Source: Caulobacteraceae bacterium
GTDB taxonomy: Bacteria > Pseudomonadota > Alphaproteobacteria > Caulobacterales > Caulobacteraceae
Assembly: GCA_030446805.1 (NCBI GenBank)
Contig: JAUJMO010000001.1
Coordinates: 130,038 to 194,037 of the forward strand
Direction of reading: 5' to 3'
Length of the DNA: 64,000 bases
Shown here: positions 8,456-16,395 of the stretch, piece after piece
Numbering within the stretch: position 1 is the stretch's first letter
How the letters are laid out: each line of letters opens with the position of its first letter
Notes under the pieces: generated by a model
What the model was told of the DNA's origin: nothing
The model's input: the letters and a program-made list of their open reading frames with translations, nothing else
Databases searched by the model: none
Made by a program: the position numbers and the translations under genes

Positions 8456-9214
8456 TCACAGCACCCCCAGCATGGACGCCACCAGCGGGTGGCGGACGAT
8501 GTCCATCTCGCGCAGGCGCACCACGGCGATGTCCGGCACGCGCTGCAGCTTCTCGGCCACGTCGCCCAGCCCCGACATGGAGGGCAGCAGGTCCGTCTGG
8601 CCGGGGTCGCCGGTGATCACCATCGTCGAGTGCCAGCCCAGGCGGGTCAGCAGCATCTTGAGCTGCACATAGGTGCAGTTCTGCGCCTCGTCGATGACCA
8701 CAAAGGCGTTGTTCAGCGTGCGCCCGCGCATATAGCCCACCGGCGCGATCTCGATCAGGCCCTCGGCCATGAGCGCCCGGACTCGCTTCATCGACAGCCG
8801 GTCGGACAGGGCGTCGTAGAGGGGCCGCAGATAGGGCGCGAGCTTGTCCTCCATGTCGCCCGGCAGGAAACCGATCGACTCGCCGGCTTCGATCGCCGGA
8901 CGCGACAAGACGATGCGACCGACGCGACCCGCCTCCAGCGCCTCCACGGCCTTGGCGATGGCGAGATAGGTTTTGCCTGTGCCGGCGGGCCCCAGAGCCA
9001 GGACCAGATTGTTGGCGTCGATGGCGGCCATCAGTTCCGCCTGGCCGGGCGACTGGGCTTTGACCGTCTTGAGATAGCCCTGGTCGCGTTCTTCTCCCGG
9101 CAGGGGCGACCAGCCCCGGTTCACCGGCAGGCGACGAATGTTGTCGTCATCGTGCGTGCGAGCCGTATCGAACTCGCCTTCACGCATCATCCGCTTCAGG
9201 GCGCGCTTGGTCAT
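8456..9214 (-). CDS. PhoH family P-loop ATPase
   Basis: A 252-residue protein with the PhoH-like ATPase core. Walker A is ALGPAGTGKTYLA (Lys81) and Walker B is VVIDEAQNCT near residue 170, followed by TGDPGQTDL and a sensor-like arginine region. The LSRPAIEAGESIGFLPGD segment is the family signature. It is shorter than the main PhoH of the ybeY operon (about 330 residues) because it lacks the long N-terminal extension, so it is probably the second PhoH type. The ATG at 9214 is preceded by AGGAGCC. The role may be RNA-related ATPase activity, but it is poorly defined even in model bacteria. An attenuator-like RNA lies just upstream. Confidence 0.85.
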   Translation of the reverse strand: MTKRALKRMMREGEFDTARTHDDDNIRRLPVNRGWSPLPGEERDQGYLKTVKAQSPGQAELMAAIDANNLVLALGPAGTGKTYLAIAKAVEALEAGRVGRIVLSRPAIEAGESIGFLPGDMEDKLAPYLRPLYDALSDRLSMKRVRALMAEGLIEIAPVGYMRGRTLNNAFVVIDEAQNCTYVQLKMLLTRLGWHSTMVITGDPGQTDLLPSMSGLGDVAEKLQRVPDIAVVRLREMDIVRHPLVASMLGVL

Positions 9215-9256
9215 GGGAGGCTCCTGTGGGCCGCAGTCCGTGTTGCGAACGGGCCA

Positions 9257-9290
9257 AGAAAAAAGGGCGGAGCCGGAAGGCTCGCCCTTT
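9257..9290 (-). terminator. Rho-independent-type terminator ahead of phoH (possible attenuator)
   Basis: Read leftward, a GC stem (AAAGGGCG-AGCC paired with GGCTCCGCCCTTT, one unpaired base) with a TTCC loop is followed by six T residues. It sits 43 bases before the phoH start with no leftward gene upstream, so it would stop transcripts of the phoH leader itself rather than of another gene. That is the arrangement of an attenuator. Confidence 0.6.
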
Positions 9291-9460
9291 GGTCGCGGGG
9301 AAAGGATGGAGTCGGTCGTGACGGCGGGAGGGTTCCCGTCCGGGTCAGGCCTGGCTGGCGGCCCATGGGGCCGCCGGGACGCTGCGTGAACCACGCCGAT
9401 GCTCCGCCCTGGCGCGACTCGGGCCCGCAGGTTGCGGACTCGAATCGTGCTGCGAGCATG
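9291..9460 (-). ncRNA. Candidate structured leader or small RNA upstream of phoH
   Basis: Between phoH and the divergent carbonic anhydrase gene lie about 230 bases rich in inverted repeats. GGCGGCCC and GGGCCGCC at 9357-9375 form an 8-bp hairpin with a 3-base loop. GCTCCGCCC (9401-9409) is perfectly complementary to one arm of the terminator (9265-9273), better than the terminator pairs with itself, so an alternative fold could prevent termination. An 82-codon frame (9459 to 9211, leftward) ends exactly on the phoH start (ATGA) but has no ribosome-binding site and odd Pro/Arg/Ser-rich composition. Whether this is a leader peptide, a cis-acting RNA or an independent small RNA is not decidable here. 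Confidence 0.3.
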
Positions 9461-9517
9461 ATTGTAGGGGTGTTGCCGGGAGATTAAGCCACGGATGTGC
9501 AACGGAGGAACGGATCC

Positions 9518-10060
9518 ATGACTCTGTTCGATCTTGGCGATCGCCGTCCCAAGCTGCCGCCCGGGGGCCAGTGCTGGATCGCGCCGAGCGCGGTGGTGGT
9601 GGGCTCCGTCGAACTTCGCCGCGACGCGAGCGTCTGGTTCGGAGCGGTCATCCGTGGCGACAATGATCCGATCACGGTGGGCGAGGAAAGCAACATCCAG
9701 GACCACAGCGTTCTTCATACCGATGAAGGCGTTCCGCTCACCATCGGCGCAGGCGTGACGGTTGGCCACCGGGCGATGCTGCACGGCTGCACGGTGGGCG
9801 ACAACAGCCTGATCGGCATCGGCGCCGTCGTCCTGAACCGCGCGGTGATCGGCGGCGACTGCTTGATCGGGGCGGGCAGCCTGATCACCGAGGGAAAGAC
9901 CATCCCCGACCGCAGCCTCGTCATGGGCGCGCCAGGCAAGGTGGTCCGGGAACTGACCGACGCAGAGGTGCAGATGCTGCGCCTCTCCGCCCTCCATTAC
10001 GTGGAGAACTGGAAGCGCTACGCTCGCGATCTTCGCCCAAGCGGCGGCGCCGGCGGCTGA
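9518..10060 (+). CDS. Gamma-carbonic anhydrase-like hexapeptide protein
   Basis: A 180-residue left-handed beta-helix protein of the gamma-carbonic anhydrase/YrdA group. Repeats include [34 protein letters not shown] and [23 protein letters not shown]. Candidate zinc histidines are in [18 protein letters not shown] and the neighbouring turn. The ATG at 9518 has GGAGGA nine bases upstream; a GTG at 9497 is in frame but less likely. It faces away from phoH. Such proteins are often annotated as carbonic anhydrase or acyltransferase-like without a proven reaction. Confidence 0.85.
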   Translation: MTLFDLGDRRPKLPPGGQCWIAPSAVVVGSVELRRDASVWFGAVIRGDNDPITVGEESNIQDHSVLHTDEGVPLTIGAGVTVGHRAMLHGCTVGDNSLIGIGAVVLNRAVIGGDCLIGAGSLITEGKTIPDRSLVMGAPGKVVRELTDAEVQMLRLSALHYVENWKRYARDLRPSGGAGG

Positions 10061-10130
10061 TGCTCCCGGTAGGGGACCCGCGCAGTCGGCGCCTTTGCTC
10101 CTCGCCGGCTCAGGCGCGGTCGGACCCGGT

Positions 10131-10571
10131 TCAGTCGTTCATCGTCTGGTCGTGCGTCCCGCCTGGGCGCACGACGCCGGTGAGGGCCGCTTCCGCCGTG
10201 CTGGTGTCGTCGGAGCGCGCCAGATCGGCGACCGAGATCACGCCCACCAGCCGCTGCTCGCCGTTGACCACGGGCAGCCGGCGGACCTGATGATCGCTCA
10301 TCAGAATGGCGACGTCGTCCACGTCCTGGTCCTCACGGGCGACCAGCACGTCGGAGCTCATCACCTCGCGGACGGGCGTCTCGGGGCCGCGATCCTGGGC
10401 CACCGCGCGCACCGCGATGTCGCGATCGGTGACCATGCCCTCGATCCGCTCGAGGCTGCCGACGGGCAGGGCCCCCGTGTCGGACTTCAACATCAGCCGA
10501 GCGGCTTCGGCGACCGTCTGGTCGGCGGACACCACCTGGACATCGCGGCTCATCAGATCAGCAACTTTCAT
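10131..10571 (-). CDS. CBS-domain pair protein
   Basis: A stand-alone 146-residue protein composed almost entirely of two CBS repeats. The first has MKVADLMSRDVQVVSADQTVAEAARLM, then GALPVG and MVTDRDIAVRAVAQ. The second has VREVMSSDVLVAREDQDVDDVAILM, then VRRLPVVN and LVGVISVADLAR. Such modules bind adenine nucleotides and signal energy status to partners. The frame is open further upstream, but the ATG at 10571 was chosen because it opens the first repeat and has AAGGAA upstream. No partner gene is adjacent, so its target is unknown. Confidence 0.85.
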   Translation of the reverse strand: MKVADLMSRDVQVVSADQTVAEAARLMLKSDTGALPVGSLERIEGMVTDRDIAVRAVAQDRGPETPVREVMSSDVLVAREDQDVDDVAILMSDHQVRRLPVVNGEQRLVGVISVADLARSDDTSTAEAALTGVVRPGGTHDQTMND

Positions 10572-11120
10572 AGGTGTGGTTCCTTTGCACGGTCGGGCTC
10601 TCCCTGGAGAGAACAGATGATGCCGACTTGTGTTCCTTGCCTTTGTGGAAGCTGCTAAGTCATCGACCCGACACACCTGCGCAGTTACTTGCCGCCTGGA
10701 AGCAGGAAGTCTGGAGAGAAATTCGGCATGTAGCGGCCATCGTCGGCTCAGGCTGAAGCGGAACACCGTTGCGGCCCCGGCGCAGGCCGCCCCACAGCAT
10801 CACCTCGGACAGCTCGCTCGCCGCTGAAGCGCCCGCAACCGCTTGCCGGCCAGGATCGTCGGGGCGACCGCCGGACGGCCGTAGGTCGGCCCGAGGACAG
10901 GCTGCACGGGGAGAAGGCGGCCGCAGCGCCGACCTCAACGCCGGCCTGGTTTCGTCACAAACGGCAACCCTGACGGACGTTGACGTGCAGGTTCAGAACC
11001 GATCTCCGCGTCGGTCGCCCCGATGCTCGCGCAAAGGGCTTTCGACTCGGGGTGGAAGTCCCGAGCGAACCCCGCCCCTGCGCCCCCTTCGCCGTTCGCA
11101 ATCTGGCGCCCGCGACCGTT
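10572..11120. other. Long intergenic region without a convincing gene
   Basis: About 550 bases between the leftward CBS-domain gene and the rightward secreted-protein gene. A 6-bp inverted repeat CTCTCC/GGAGAG lies at 10598-10611 in the leader of the CBS-domain gene. Short open frames occur on both strands but show no recognisable motif or ribosome-binding site. I saw no transposase remnant or RNA gene that I could support. The last part carries the sigma-54-type promoter annotated separately. Confidence 0.5.
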
Positions 11121-11136
11121 TGGCCCGCCCTTTGCT
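11121..11136 (+). promoter_or_regulatory. Putative sigma-54 (RpoN) promoter of the secreted-protein gene
   Basis: TGGCCCGCCCTTTGCT matches the -24/-12 consensus TGGCACG-N4-TTGCW at 11 of 12 fixed positions, with exact GG to GC spacing. Transcription would begin near 11148, giving a leader of about 21 bases to the ATG at 11169, which has GGGAG in front of it. The same promoter-to-start distance is seen for hfaA. No enhancer site was identified. Confidence 0.6.
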
Positions 11137-11168
11137 CAGTGCTCTCCCGATCCAACGGGAGCTGTCCC

Positions 11169-11987
11169 ATGTCCGCACACTACAAGACTCTTCTACCTCT
11201 TCTGGCGGGCGGCATGCTGCTCGCGTTCGGGTCGGCCGCTTCGGCCGACTGCGAACCGGTTTGCAAGCCGGGCGCGCACAAACCGCAGCCGCCGAAACCC
11301 AAGCCTCCGATGCCCAAGCCGCAGCAACCGACGCCGCCGGCGAACAATTTCAACGTCAACGTCAATGTTCACGCCAACGCCACGGCCATCTCGACCGCGA
11401 ACGCCACCGCCAACGCCGCCTCCAATGGCGGGTCGGACGGGGACACCTTCTTCTTCGGCGGCGGCGGCTCCAACATCATCGCCACCCCGGGTTTCCCCGT
11501 GATCCAGCGCTTGAACGTGCAGGGCGACACCGTCCGAACCGCGATCAAGGAAAAGCGCACCGTGCATAAGCAGGTCGTGGTTCAGGCCTTCTGCCTTGAC
11601 GACCGCAGCGTCCCGCACCCCGCCTCGCGGCTGAACCCCGATGTGGAGATCGGCGAAACCTTCAAGGGCGAGCTGTTCCGCTGCATCGCCGGCACCCGCC
11701 TGCAGGCCACCTACGCCGACTACATGGGCAGGGTGGGCTTCGACGGCGGCCAGACCATGGACTGCCCCAAGGGCCAGGCCCTCTACCTCGAGGGCGGCGC
11801 GCTTAGCTGCCGCCAGCAGACCGCCCAGCGCAACTGCTTCGAGCGTTCCCTTCTGCGCCGTCACGGCGCCGGGGTGAAGATCTTCAAGATGACCAAGATC
11901 GAGGAGTACGCCTCCTTCAAGGAAGAAGTGATCGCCAGCCAGAGCGAGATCGCCCTGGACGGCGGCGTGGGCGGCTTCGTCCACTAA
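11169..11987 (+). CDS. Secreted Asn/Ala-rich surface protein, candidate holdfast or polar component
   Basis: I do not recognise a named family with confidence. The 272-residue protein has a Sec signal peptide (hydrophobic LLPLLAGGMLLAFGSAASA, cleavage after ASA near residue 26), a Pro/Lys-rich linker (about 36-56), then an Asn/Val/Ala tract with NVNVNVHANATA and TANATANAA (about 60-85), a glycine run GGGG near 97, and a cysteine-bearing globular C-terminal half (about 105-272, seven cysteines in all). A sigma-54-type promoter lies upstream, as for hfaA, and an M16 peptidase gene separates it from hfaD. The low-complexity N-rich part resembles aggregation-prone surface proteins. A homologue of a further Caulobacter holdfast-anchor protein such as HfaE is possible but unproven. 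Confidence 0.6.
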   Translation: MSAHYKTLLPLLAGGMLLAFGSAASADCEPVCKPGAHKPQPPKPKPPMPKPQQPTPPANNFNVNVNVHANATAISTANATANAASNGGSDGDTFFFGGGGSNIIATPGFPVIQRLNVQGDTVRTAIKEKRTVHKQVVVQAFCLDDRSVPHPASRLNPDVEIGETFKGELFRCIAGTRLQATYADYMGRVGFDGGQTMDCPKGQALYLEGGALSCRQQTAQRNCFERSLLRRHGAGVKIFKMTKIEEYASFKEEVIASQSEIALDGGVGGFVH

Positions 11988-12011
11988 GACCCGCTCTGAA
12001 GACGCTGTAGA

Positions 12012-12040
12012 GCCCCGGCGAGCGATCGCCGGGGCCTTTC
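12012..12040. terminator. Intrinsic terminator between convergent genes
   Basis: GCCCCGGCG (12012-12020) and CGCCGGGGC (12027-12035) form a perfect 9-bp stem with a six-base loop, followed on the plus strand by CTTTC. It lies 24 bases after the secreted-protein stop and just before the M16 peptidase stop, so it may serve both strands, although the T tract is short. Confidence 0.6.
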
Positions 12041-12043
12041 GCG

Positions 12044-14986
12044 TCAGTTGGAGCCGCCGGCGGCCGCGGCGGGCCTGGCCTCGGGCGCCACCACCAGGCG
12101 GTAGGCCCTGTCGTTGACGAGGTACTGCCGAGCCACGCGCTGGACGTCCGCGGGCGTGACCTTTTGCAGCCCCGTGATGGCCTCGCGGATCACGTTCAAG
12201 CGGCGCGGATCGGTCTGGGCGCCCGCGAGCTGGCCTAGCCAGTATTCGTTGCCGGCCTGGGAGCGTTGGATCGCCTCCACCCGGGGCTGCACCGCGCGCT
12301 GGAGTTCGTCGGCCGTGACCGGTGCGTCGCGAAGGCCGGCGGCGATCTTCTCCGCATCCGCGAAGAAGGGCTGCAGCTTGTCCGGCGGGGCCTCGATGCT
12401 GGCGGCCAGGTAGCCGTAGTCCGGATAGACCCAGGCGGCTTCGTAGGAGGTGCCCGGCGAGTAGGTGACGCCCTGTTTCTCGCGGATCTCCTCCATCAGG
12501 CGCAGGCGCATGACCTGCTCCAGGACGCGCAGGGCGCGGGCGTCCTGAGGATTGCTCGGGAAGTCGTCGGTGGGCCAGGCGATATAGGCCACCGCCTGGT
12601 CGGGTCGACCCTTGTGCGTCAGCCGCACGGGCTCCGGCGTGCCGGCGGGGAAGGGGGTGCGCGTGGCGGCTGCCGAGATGGTGTCGTCCGTCCGTCGGGG
12701 CAGGGCGCCGAAGGTGGCGGCCGTCTGCCGGATCGCCTCCTCCACCGTCACATCGCCCGTGATCACCACTTCGATCGGCTCGCGGCTGAGCGGGGCGCCG
12801 ATCTCGGTCCGGACCTGGTTCAGCGTGGTGGCCGCCATGGCTTCGCGCGAGGGCAGGCCGAAGCGCGGGTCGCCGGAGCGCAGCAACCGGGGCAGGTCAC
12901 GCCCAAGCACCCCGCCCGGCGAAGCCTCCAACTGATTGTGCAGATTGGGGGCGAAGGCCTTGAGCCGCTCCACTCCTTGCGGGCGCCAACCCGGATCGGT
13001 GGCGTAGGCCGCCAGCACCTGAAGCTGCGTGTCCAGATCTTCGGGCCGCGTGCCGCCCGACAGCACGAAACCGTCGTCGTCGATGGTGAAGCTGGCGCCA
13101 TAGACCTCGGCCGCCAGCGCTTCCTCGATCTCTTCGGTGGTGAGCTTGCCCAGGCCGCCCTCGGTCAGGGCTGCGCCGGCCACCCAGGCGGGGCTAGGCC
13201 GGTCGCGGCGAAGGTCCAGTTCGCCGTCGCCGATCCTGGCGGCCGCCAGCACCTGGTCCTTGCGGTTCCGGCTTGGCCGCACCGTCAGGCGCACGCCGTT
13301 CTCGAATCGCACAAAGGTGACGCCCAGATCGGGGACCTCCCGCCGCTCGGCCACACGGCCCGGCATCCCGAAGTTGGTGTAAGCCCAGGCCTTGCCCGTC
13401 TGGGGCGTTGGAGGCGCCACCGCCACCTGGCGCGAGCCGTTGAAGGCGGCCGCCACCGCGCGGTCGCCGTCGGTGATCGGCTGGGGGCTGGAGACGAACA
13501 CCAGCGGGCCTTCACCTTGGAACAGCGGTTTGATCGCCGCATTGACCTGTTCGGCCGTCAGGCCGCGCACGGCCTCGTCGAAGACGGCCAGGTTCTCGTC
13601 CGGCGCGGTGAACACATCGTCGTCGTTGACCTGAGAAGCGATGGCGCTGGCCAGCGCCGGCGAGCGGCGGGTGGCCTGGCCCGCGACGGAGGCCTGCAGG
13701 CTGGTGCGAGCCTCGGTGATCTCGCGGTCGAGCTCGCGCTGAGTGACGCCGTGCTGCACGGCGCGCCGGCCTTCCTGCTCAGCGGCTTCGAGGGCGCGGC
13801 GCCACTGGCCGGTTTGGTAAGCCACGCTGAGCTGGGTCTGGTCGGCGGCGTCCAGGGAGGCGCCGTGCCCCGCGCTGGCGCTGATGAAGGGCGGGTTGTC
13901 GCCGCGCGAGATCCGCTCCAGCCCCCGGTTCAGGACGGCCAAGCCCAGGCTCTCGATCCATTCTTCACGACGCTCGGCGCGGGTGTCGGGATCGAGCTCG
14001 GGCGGGCTCATCCAGGCGATGGTGAGCTGTGCGGGCGCGCCGGTCTCCACAAAGGCGCGCGTCTCCGTTCGCCGCTCCGCCACCCGCCCCAGATTGGGAC
14101 CTACTCCGGCCGCACCCTGGCCGCGCCAGTCGGAGAAGCGGCTGCGGATCTTGGCCTCCATCTCCGCTGGGTCGAAGTCGCCCACGGCGATGAAGGTGGC
14201 GTTCTCCGGCCTGTAGTACTGTTCGTAGAAGCTGACGAACCGCTCGCGCGGGGCGGTCCTCAGTACGCTGACGTCCCCGATCGGGAAGCGTTTGGGCGGC
14301 AGCTGGCCCTTCATGAGAAAGTCGAACTGAGACTTGACCATCCGCAGGCCGGGCGTGTCGCGGGTGCGCTCCTCCGACAGCACCACGCCGCGTTCCCGGT
14401 CGATGGCCTCGGTGGCCAGGGTGGCTTCGCCCGCGGCTTCGCGCATCAGCAGGAGCGCGGTATCCACGACCTCCGTCTTCGTGTCCGGCAGCTCCAGCAT
14501 GTACACGGTTTCGTCGAAGCTGGTGTAGGCGTTGGTGTCGGGGCCGAACGCCAGGCCCACGCGCTCCAACCGCTTGATGAACTCCCCTTCCGGCACGTTC
14601 CTGGTGCCGTTGAAGATCATGTGCTCCATGAAGTGGGCCAGTCCGAGCTGGTCGTCGCGCTCCATCAGCGAGCCTGCGTCGATCCGCAAACGGAAGGACG
14701 CCTCGCCGGCCGGGGTGGCGTTGCGCATCACCGCATAACGCATGCCGTTGGGCAGCTGCCCGAAGCGCACGCCCGGGTCGGGCTTGAGGTCGCTGATCGG
14801 CCAGGCCGCGCGCGCCGGCTGGCCGGCGGGGCCGCCCTGAGCAGGCGAGGGGACCCCCGGGGCGGCCGGGGGGGCGGCGGCCACCGCCGCTTCATAGGCC
14901 TTCTCGGGATCGAGCGGCGCGGCGGCGCAGCCCGCCAGCAGGGCCGCGACGCCGGTCGCGGTCAGCAGGAGATTGAGCGGTCGCAT
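12044..14986 (-). CDS. M16 family zinc metallopeptidase lipoprotein
   Basis: A 980-residue insulinase-family protease with two M16 halves. A lipoprotein signal with lipobox LLAGC (Cys near residue 20) places it in the envelope, probably the periplasmic side. The inverted zinc motif is HFMEH within GLAHFMEHMIFNGT near residue 120, and the distal glutamate is expected in the ERGVVLSEE region around residue 205. The second half (about 540-960) lacks the zinc motif, as usual for the inactive domain of such paired M16 proteins. It lies leftward after the hfaD terminator and opposes the secreted-protein gene. A role in turnover of envelope peptides or signal peptides is plausible but unproven. Confidence 0.9.
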   Translation of the reverse strand: MRPLNLLLTATGVAALLAGCAAAPLDPEKAYEAAVAAAPPAAPGVPSPAQGGPAGQPARAAWPISDLKPDPGVRFGQLPNGMRYAVMRNATPAGEASFRLRIDAGSLMERDDQLGLAHFMEHMIFNGTRNVPEGEFIKRLERVGLAFGPDTNAYTSFDETVYMLELPDTKTEVVDTALLLMREAAGEATLATEAIDRERGVVLSEERTRDTPGLRMVKSQFDFLMKGQLPPKRFPIGDVSVLRTAPRERFVSFYEQYYRPENATFIAVGDFDPAEMEAKIRSRFSDWRGQGAAGVGPNLGRVAERRTETRAFVETGAPAQLTIAWMSPPELDPDTRAERREEWIESLGLAVLNRGLERISRGDNPPFISASAGHGASLDAADQTQLSVAYQTGQWRRALEAAEQEGRRAVQHGVTQRELDREITEARTSLQASVAGQATRRSPALASAIASQVNDDDVFTAPDENLAVFDEAVRGLTAEQVNAAIKPLFQGEGPLVFVSSPQPITDGDRAVAAAFNGSRQVAVAPPTPQTGKAWAYTNFGMPGRVAERREVPDLGVTFVRFENGVRLTVRPSRNRKDQVLAAARIGDGELDLRRDRPSPAWVAGAALTEGGLGKLTTEEIEEALAAEVYGASFTIDDDGFVLSGGTRPEDLDTQLQVLAAYATDPGWRPQGVERLKAFAPNLHNQLEASPGGVLGRDLPRLLRSGDPRFGLPSREAMAATTLNQVRTEIGAPLSREPIEVVITGDVTVEEAIRQTAATFGALPRRTDDTISAAATRTPFPAGTPEPVRLTHKGRPDQAVAYIAWPTDDFPSNPQDARALRVLEQVMRLRLMEEIREKQGVTYSPGTSYEAAWVYPDYGYLAASIEAPPDKLQPFFADAEKIAAGLRDAPVTADELQRAVQPRVEAIQRSQAGNEYWLGQLAGAQTDPRRLNVIREAITGLQKVTPADVQRVARQYLVNDRAYRLVVAPEARPAAAAGGSN

Positions 14987-15037
14987 GGAGGGTTCCTCGC
15001 GGGCGATCGGCCCTTAGCACAACGGCCCATAGCACGA

Positions 15038-15070
15038 GGAAGAACAAACGCCCGACGCGGACGCCGGGCG
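15038..15070 (-). terminator. Probable terminator of the hfaABD operon
   Basis: Read leftward, CGCCCG and CGGGCG (outer stem at 15049-15070) enclose a ten-base GC-rich loop and are followed by TTTGTTCTT. It lies about 85 bases after the hfaD stop and about 50 bases before the M16 peptidase start, so it would separate the two transcripts. Confidence 0.5.
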
Positions 15071-15093
15071 CAAGTCACAGTTCAGACAGTGGG

Positions 15094-15148
15094 GGCGGCG
15101 CGAGGTCGCAGACTTCGCGCCGCCTCTGGATGTCCGCTCAGCCGGACA
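15094..15148. repeat. Two adjacent inverted repeats after hfaD
   Basis: A perfect 10-bp inverted repeat (GGCGGCGCGA at 15094-15103 with TCGCGCCGCC at 15115-15124) is followed by TGTCCG/CGGACA at 15131-15148. Neither has a T tract on either side. They may stabilise the 3' end of the hfa mRNA or contribute to termination together with the stem at 15049-15070. Confidence 0.5.
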
Positions 15149-15153
15149 GAGAC

Positions 15154-16395
15154 TTAGGGCCTGGGCCGGCTGACGACGTAGCTGGCCTGGTTGCCCACCG
15201 CGGTGGCGTTGGCCAGGACCGAACGTGCGCCGCCGACGTCGGCCCGGGTCACGGCGGAGACGTCGCCGTTGCTGACCTGGGTGTTGCGAGCGTCGAGCAC
15301 GCCGTCGCAGTCGCTGCAAGCCTGGGCCGAGACGGCGTTGCCGTAGGCCGAGGCGTTCACGTCGAGGTCGTAGCCCGTGGAGCCGTCGAAGGAGGCGTAG
15401 GCGTCCACGCCGCCGCTGTTCAGCTGGTCGGTGTTCAGGGTCAGGGTGTCGCCGTAGGCCACGGCCGAGACCGTGTTGCCGACGCCGGCGGCGTTGGCGC
15501 TGGCCCTGCCGAACTCGCCCACATAGAGCGCCGACTCCGCCCGGACATAGCCCAAGTGCTCCTGCCCCACGGCCGCGGTGGTGGAGGCGCCCTGGTTGGC
15601 CAGGGTGACCGAGTTGGCCGCCGCCGAGCTGAAGGCCGCCACGGTCTGACCGTTGTCGACCTCGGCGCCGACGGAGGCTTCCGTGGAGCCGGTGGACACC
15701 TGGGCGGCGTTCAACCGGACATCGTGCGCCGCGCCTTGCACCAAGGCCTGGTTGGCGCCGGCGATCGCCGTCAGTTGGGCTTCGCCCTTGACGTGCAACA
15801 GCGAGGCCTCCGTGCGGGCCGTGGAGCCGGCGCCGTAGTGGTACTGTCCCGACCGGATGTCGGCGGTTCCGCCCCGGACGTGGCTGGCCTGATCGTTGCC
15901 GACCGCCAGCGCCAGCCCGGAGGTGTCCCCCGAGGAGCTCAGCTCGGCCGTGACCCGCGTGCGGGCCTCGATCGCGCTGGCCGGACGGTCCGGATCCCCG
16001 TCCACCACCTGGTCGGTGGACGCCGTCAGGCGGCCCCCCTGAGTGGTGGTGTGCAGCGTCTGGCCCACCGCGGCCGCGATGGCCCCCGTGGAGGGGGACC
16101 AGCCGTGAACCGTGACGTCCGTCCGGGCGGAGACGTTGCGCGTGCGCTGAAGCGAGTTCAGCGCCACGTCCTCGTCCTCGACCTGAATGGAGGCGGCGGC
16201 GCCCTTCGCCCCCGTGGTGGCCGAGACGCCCTCGGCCGGATCGATCACATTCAGGGTCTGCCCGGCGAACACGTCGCCCAGCGAGAACTGGCTGTTGTCG
16301 ATCCGGCTTCCGGCTTCCTGACTAGAAGCGGCCGTTGCGAACAGCGCGGTCGCGGCGCACGTTCCAACGAGAAGGGTCTTCGCGGGTCGCAGCAT
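15154..16395 (-). CDS. hfaD: Holdfast anchoring protein HfaD-like
   Basis: A 413-residue secreted protein, third gene of the hfa operon. A signal peptide (about residues 1-25, ending ASSQ) precedes a low-complexity mature region rich in Ala, Gly, Ser, Thr, Val and Asn. About six loosely repeated units of 45-60 residues can be seen, each with an N-x-x-Q/N-x-G-x-V-x-A start and an A-x-G-N-x-x-S end, such as ATAVGNQASYV, ASAYGNAVSA and AAGVGNTVSAV. HfaD is known in Caulobacter as a surface-exposed outer-membrane component that holds the holdfast. The start lies inside hfaB, a 74-base overlap. Identity rests on operon position, length and repeat composition. Confidence 0.78.
   Translation of the reverse strand: MLRPAKTLLVGTCAATALFATAASSQEAGSRIDNSQFSLGDVFAGQTLNVIDPAEGVSATTGAKGAAASIQVEDEDVALNSLQRTRNVSARTDVTVHGWSPSTGAIAAAVGQTLHTTTQGGRLTASTDQVVDGDPDRPASAIEARTRVTAELSSSGDTSGLALAVGNDQASHVRGGTADIRSGQYHYGAGSTARTEASLLHVKGEAQLTAIAGANQALVQGAAHDVRLNAAQVSTGSTEASVGAEVDNGQTVAAFSSAAANSVTLANQGASTTAAVGQEHLGYVRAESALYVGEFGRASANAAGVGNTVSAVAYGDTLTLNTDQLNSGGVDAYASFDGSTGYDLDVNASAYGNAVSAQACSDCDGVLDARNTQVSNGDVSAVTRADVGGARSVLANATAVGNQASYVVSRPRP

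Noticed and set aside
9211..9459. An 82-codon leftward frame ending in ATGA on the phoH start
   Set aside because: There is no ribosome-binding site and the product is Pro/Arg/Ser-rich without a motif. It overlaps strong RNA hairpins. It is kept only as an alternative in the leader finding.
10660..11120. Possible transposase remnant between the CBS-domain gene and the secreted-protein gene
   Set aside because: No transposase motif, terminal inverted repeats or target duplication could be recognised in any frame.
12266..15157. A 963-codon open frame on the plus strand across the M16 peptidase gene
   Set aside because: It is antisense to a clear M16 peptidase with zinc motif and lipobox. Its composition (Arg/Gly/His/Gln-rich, no domain) is typical of frames opened by high GC content.
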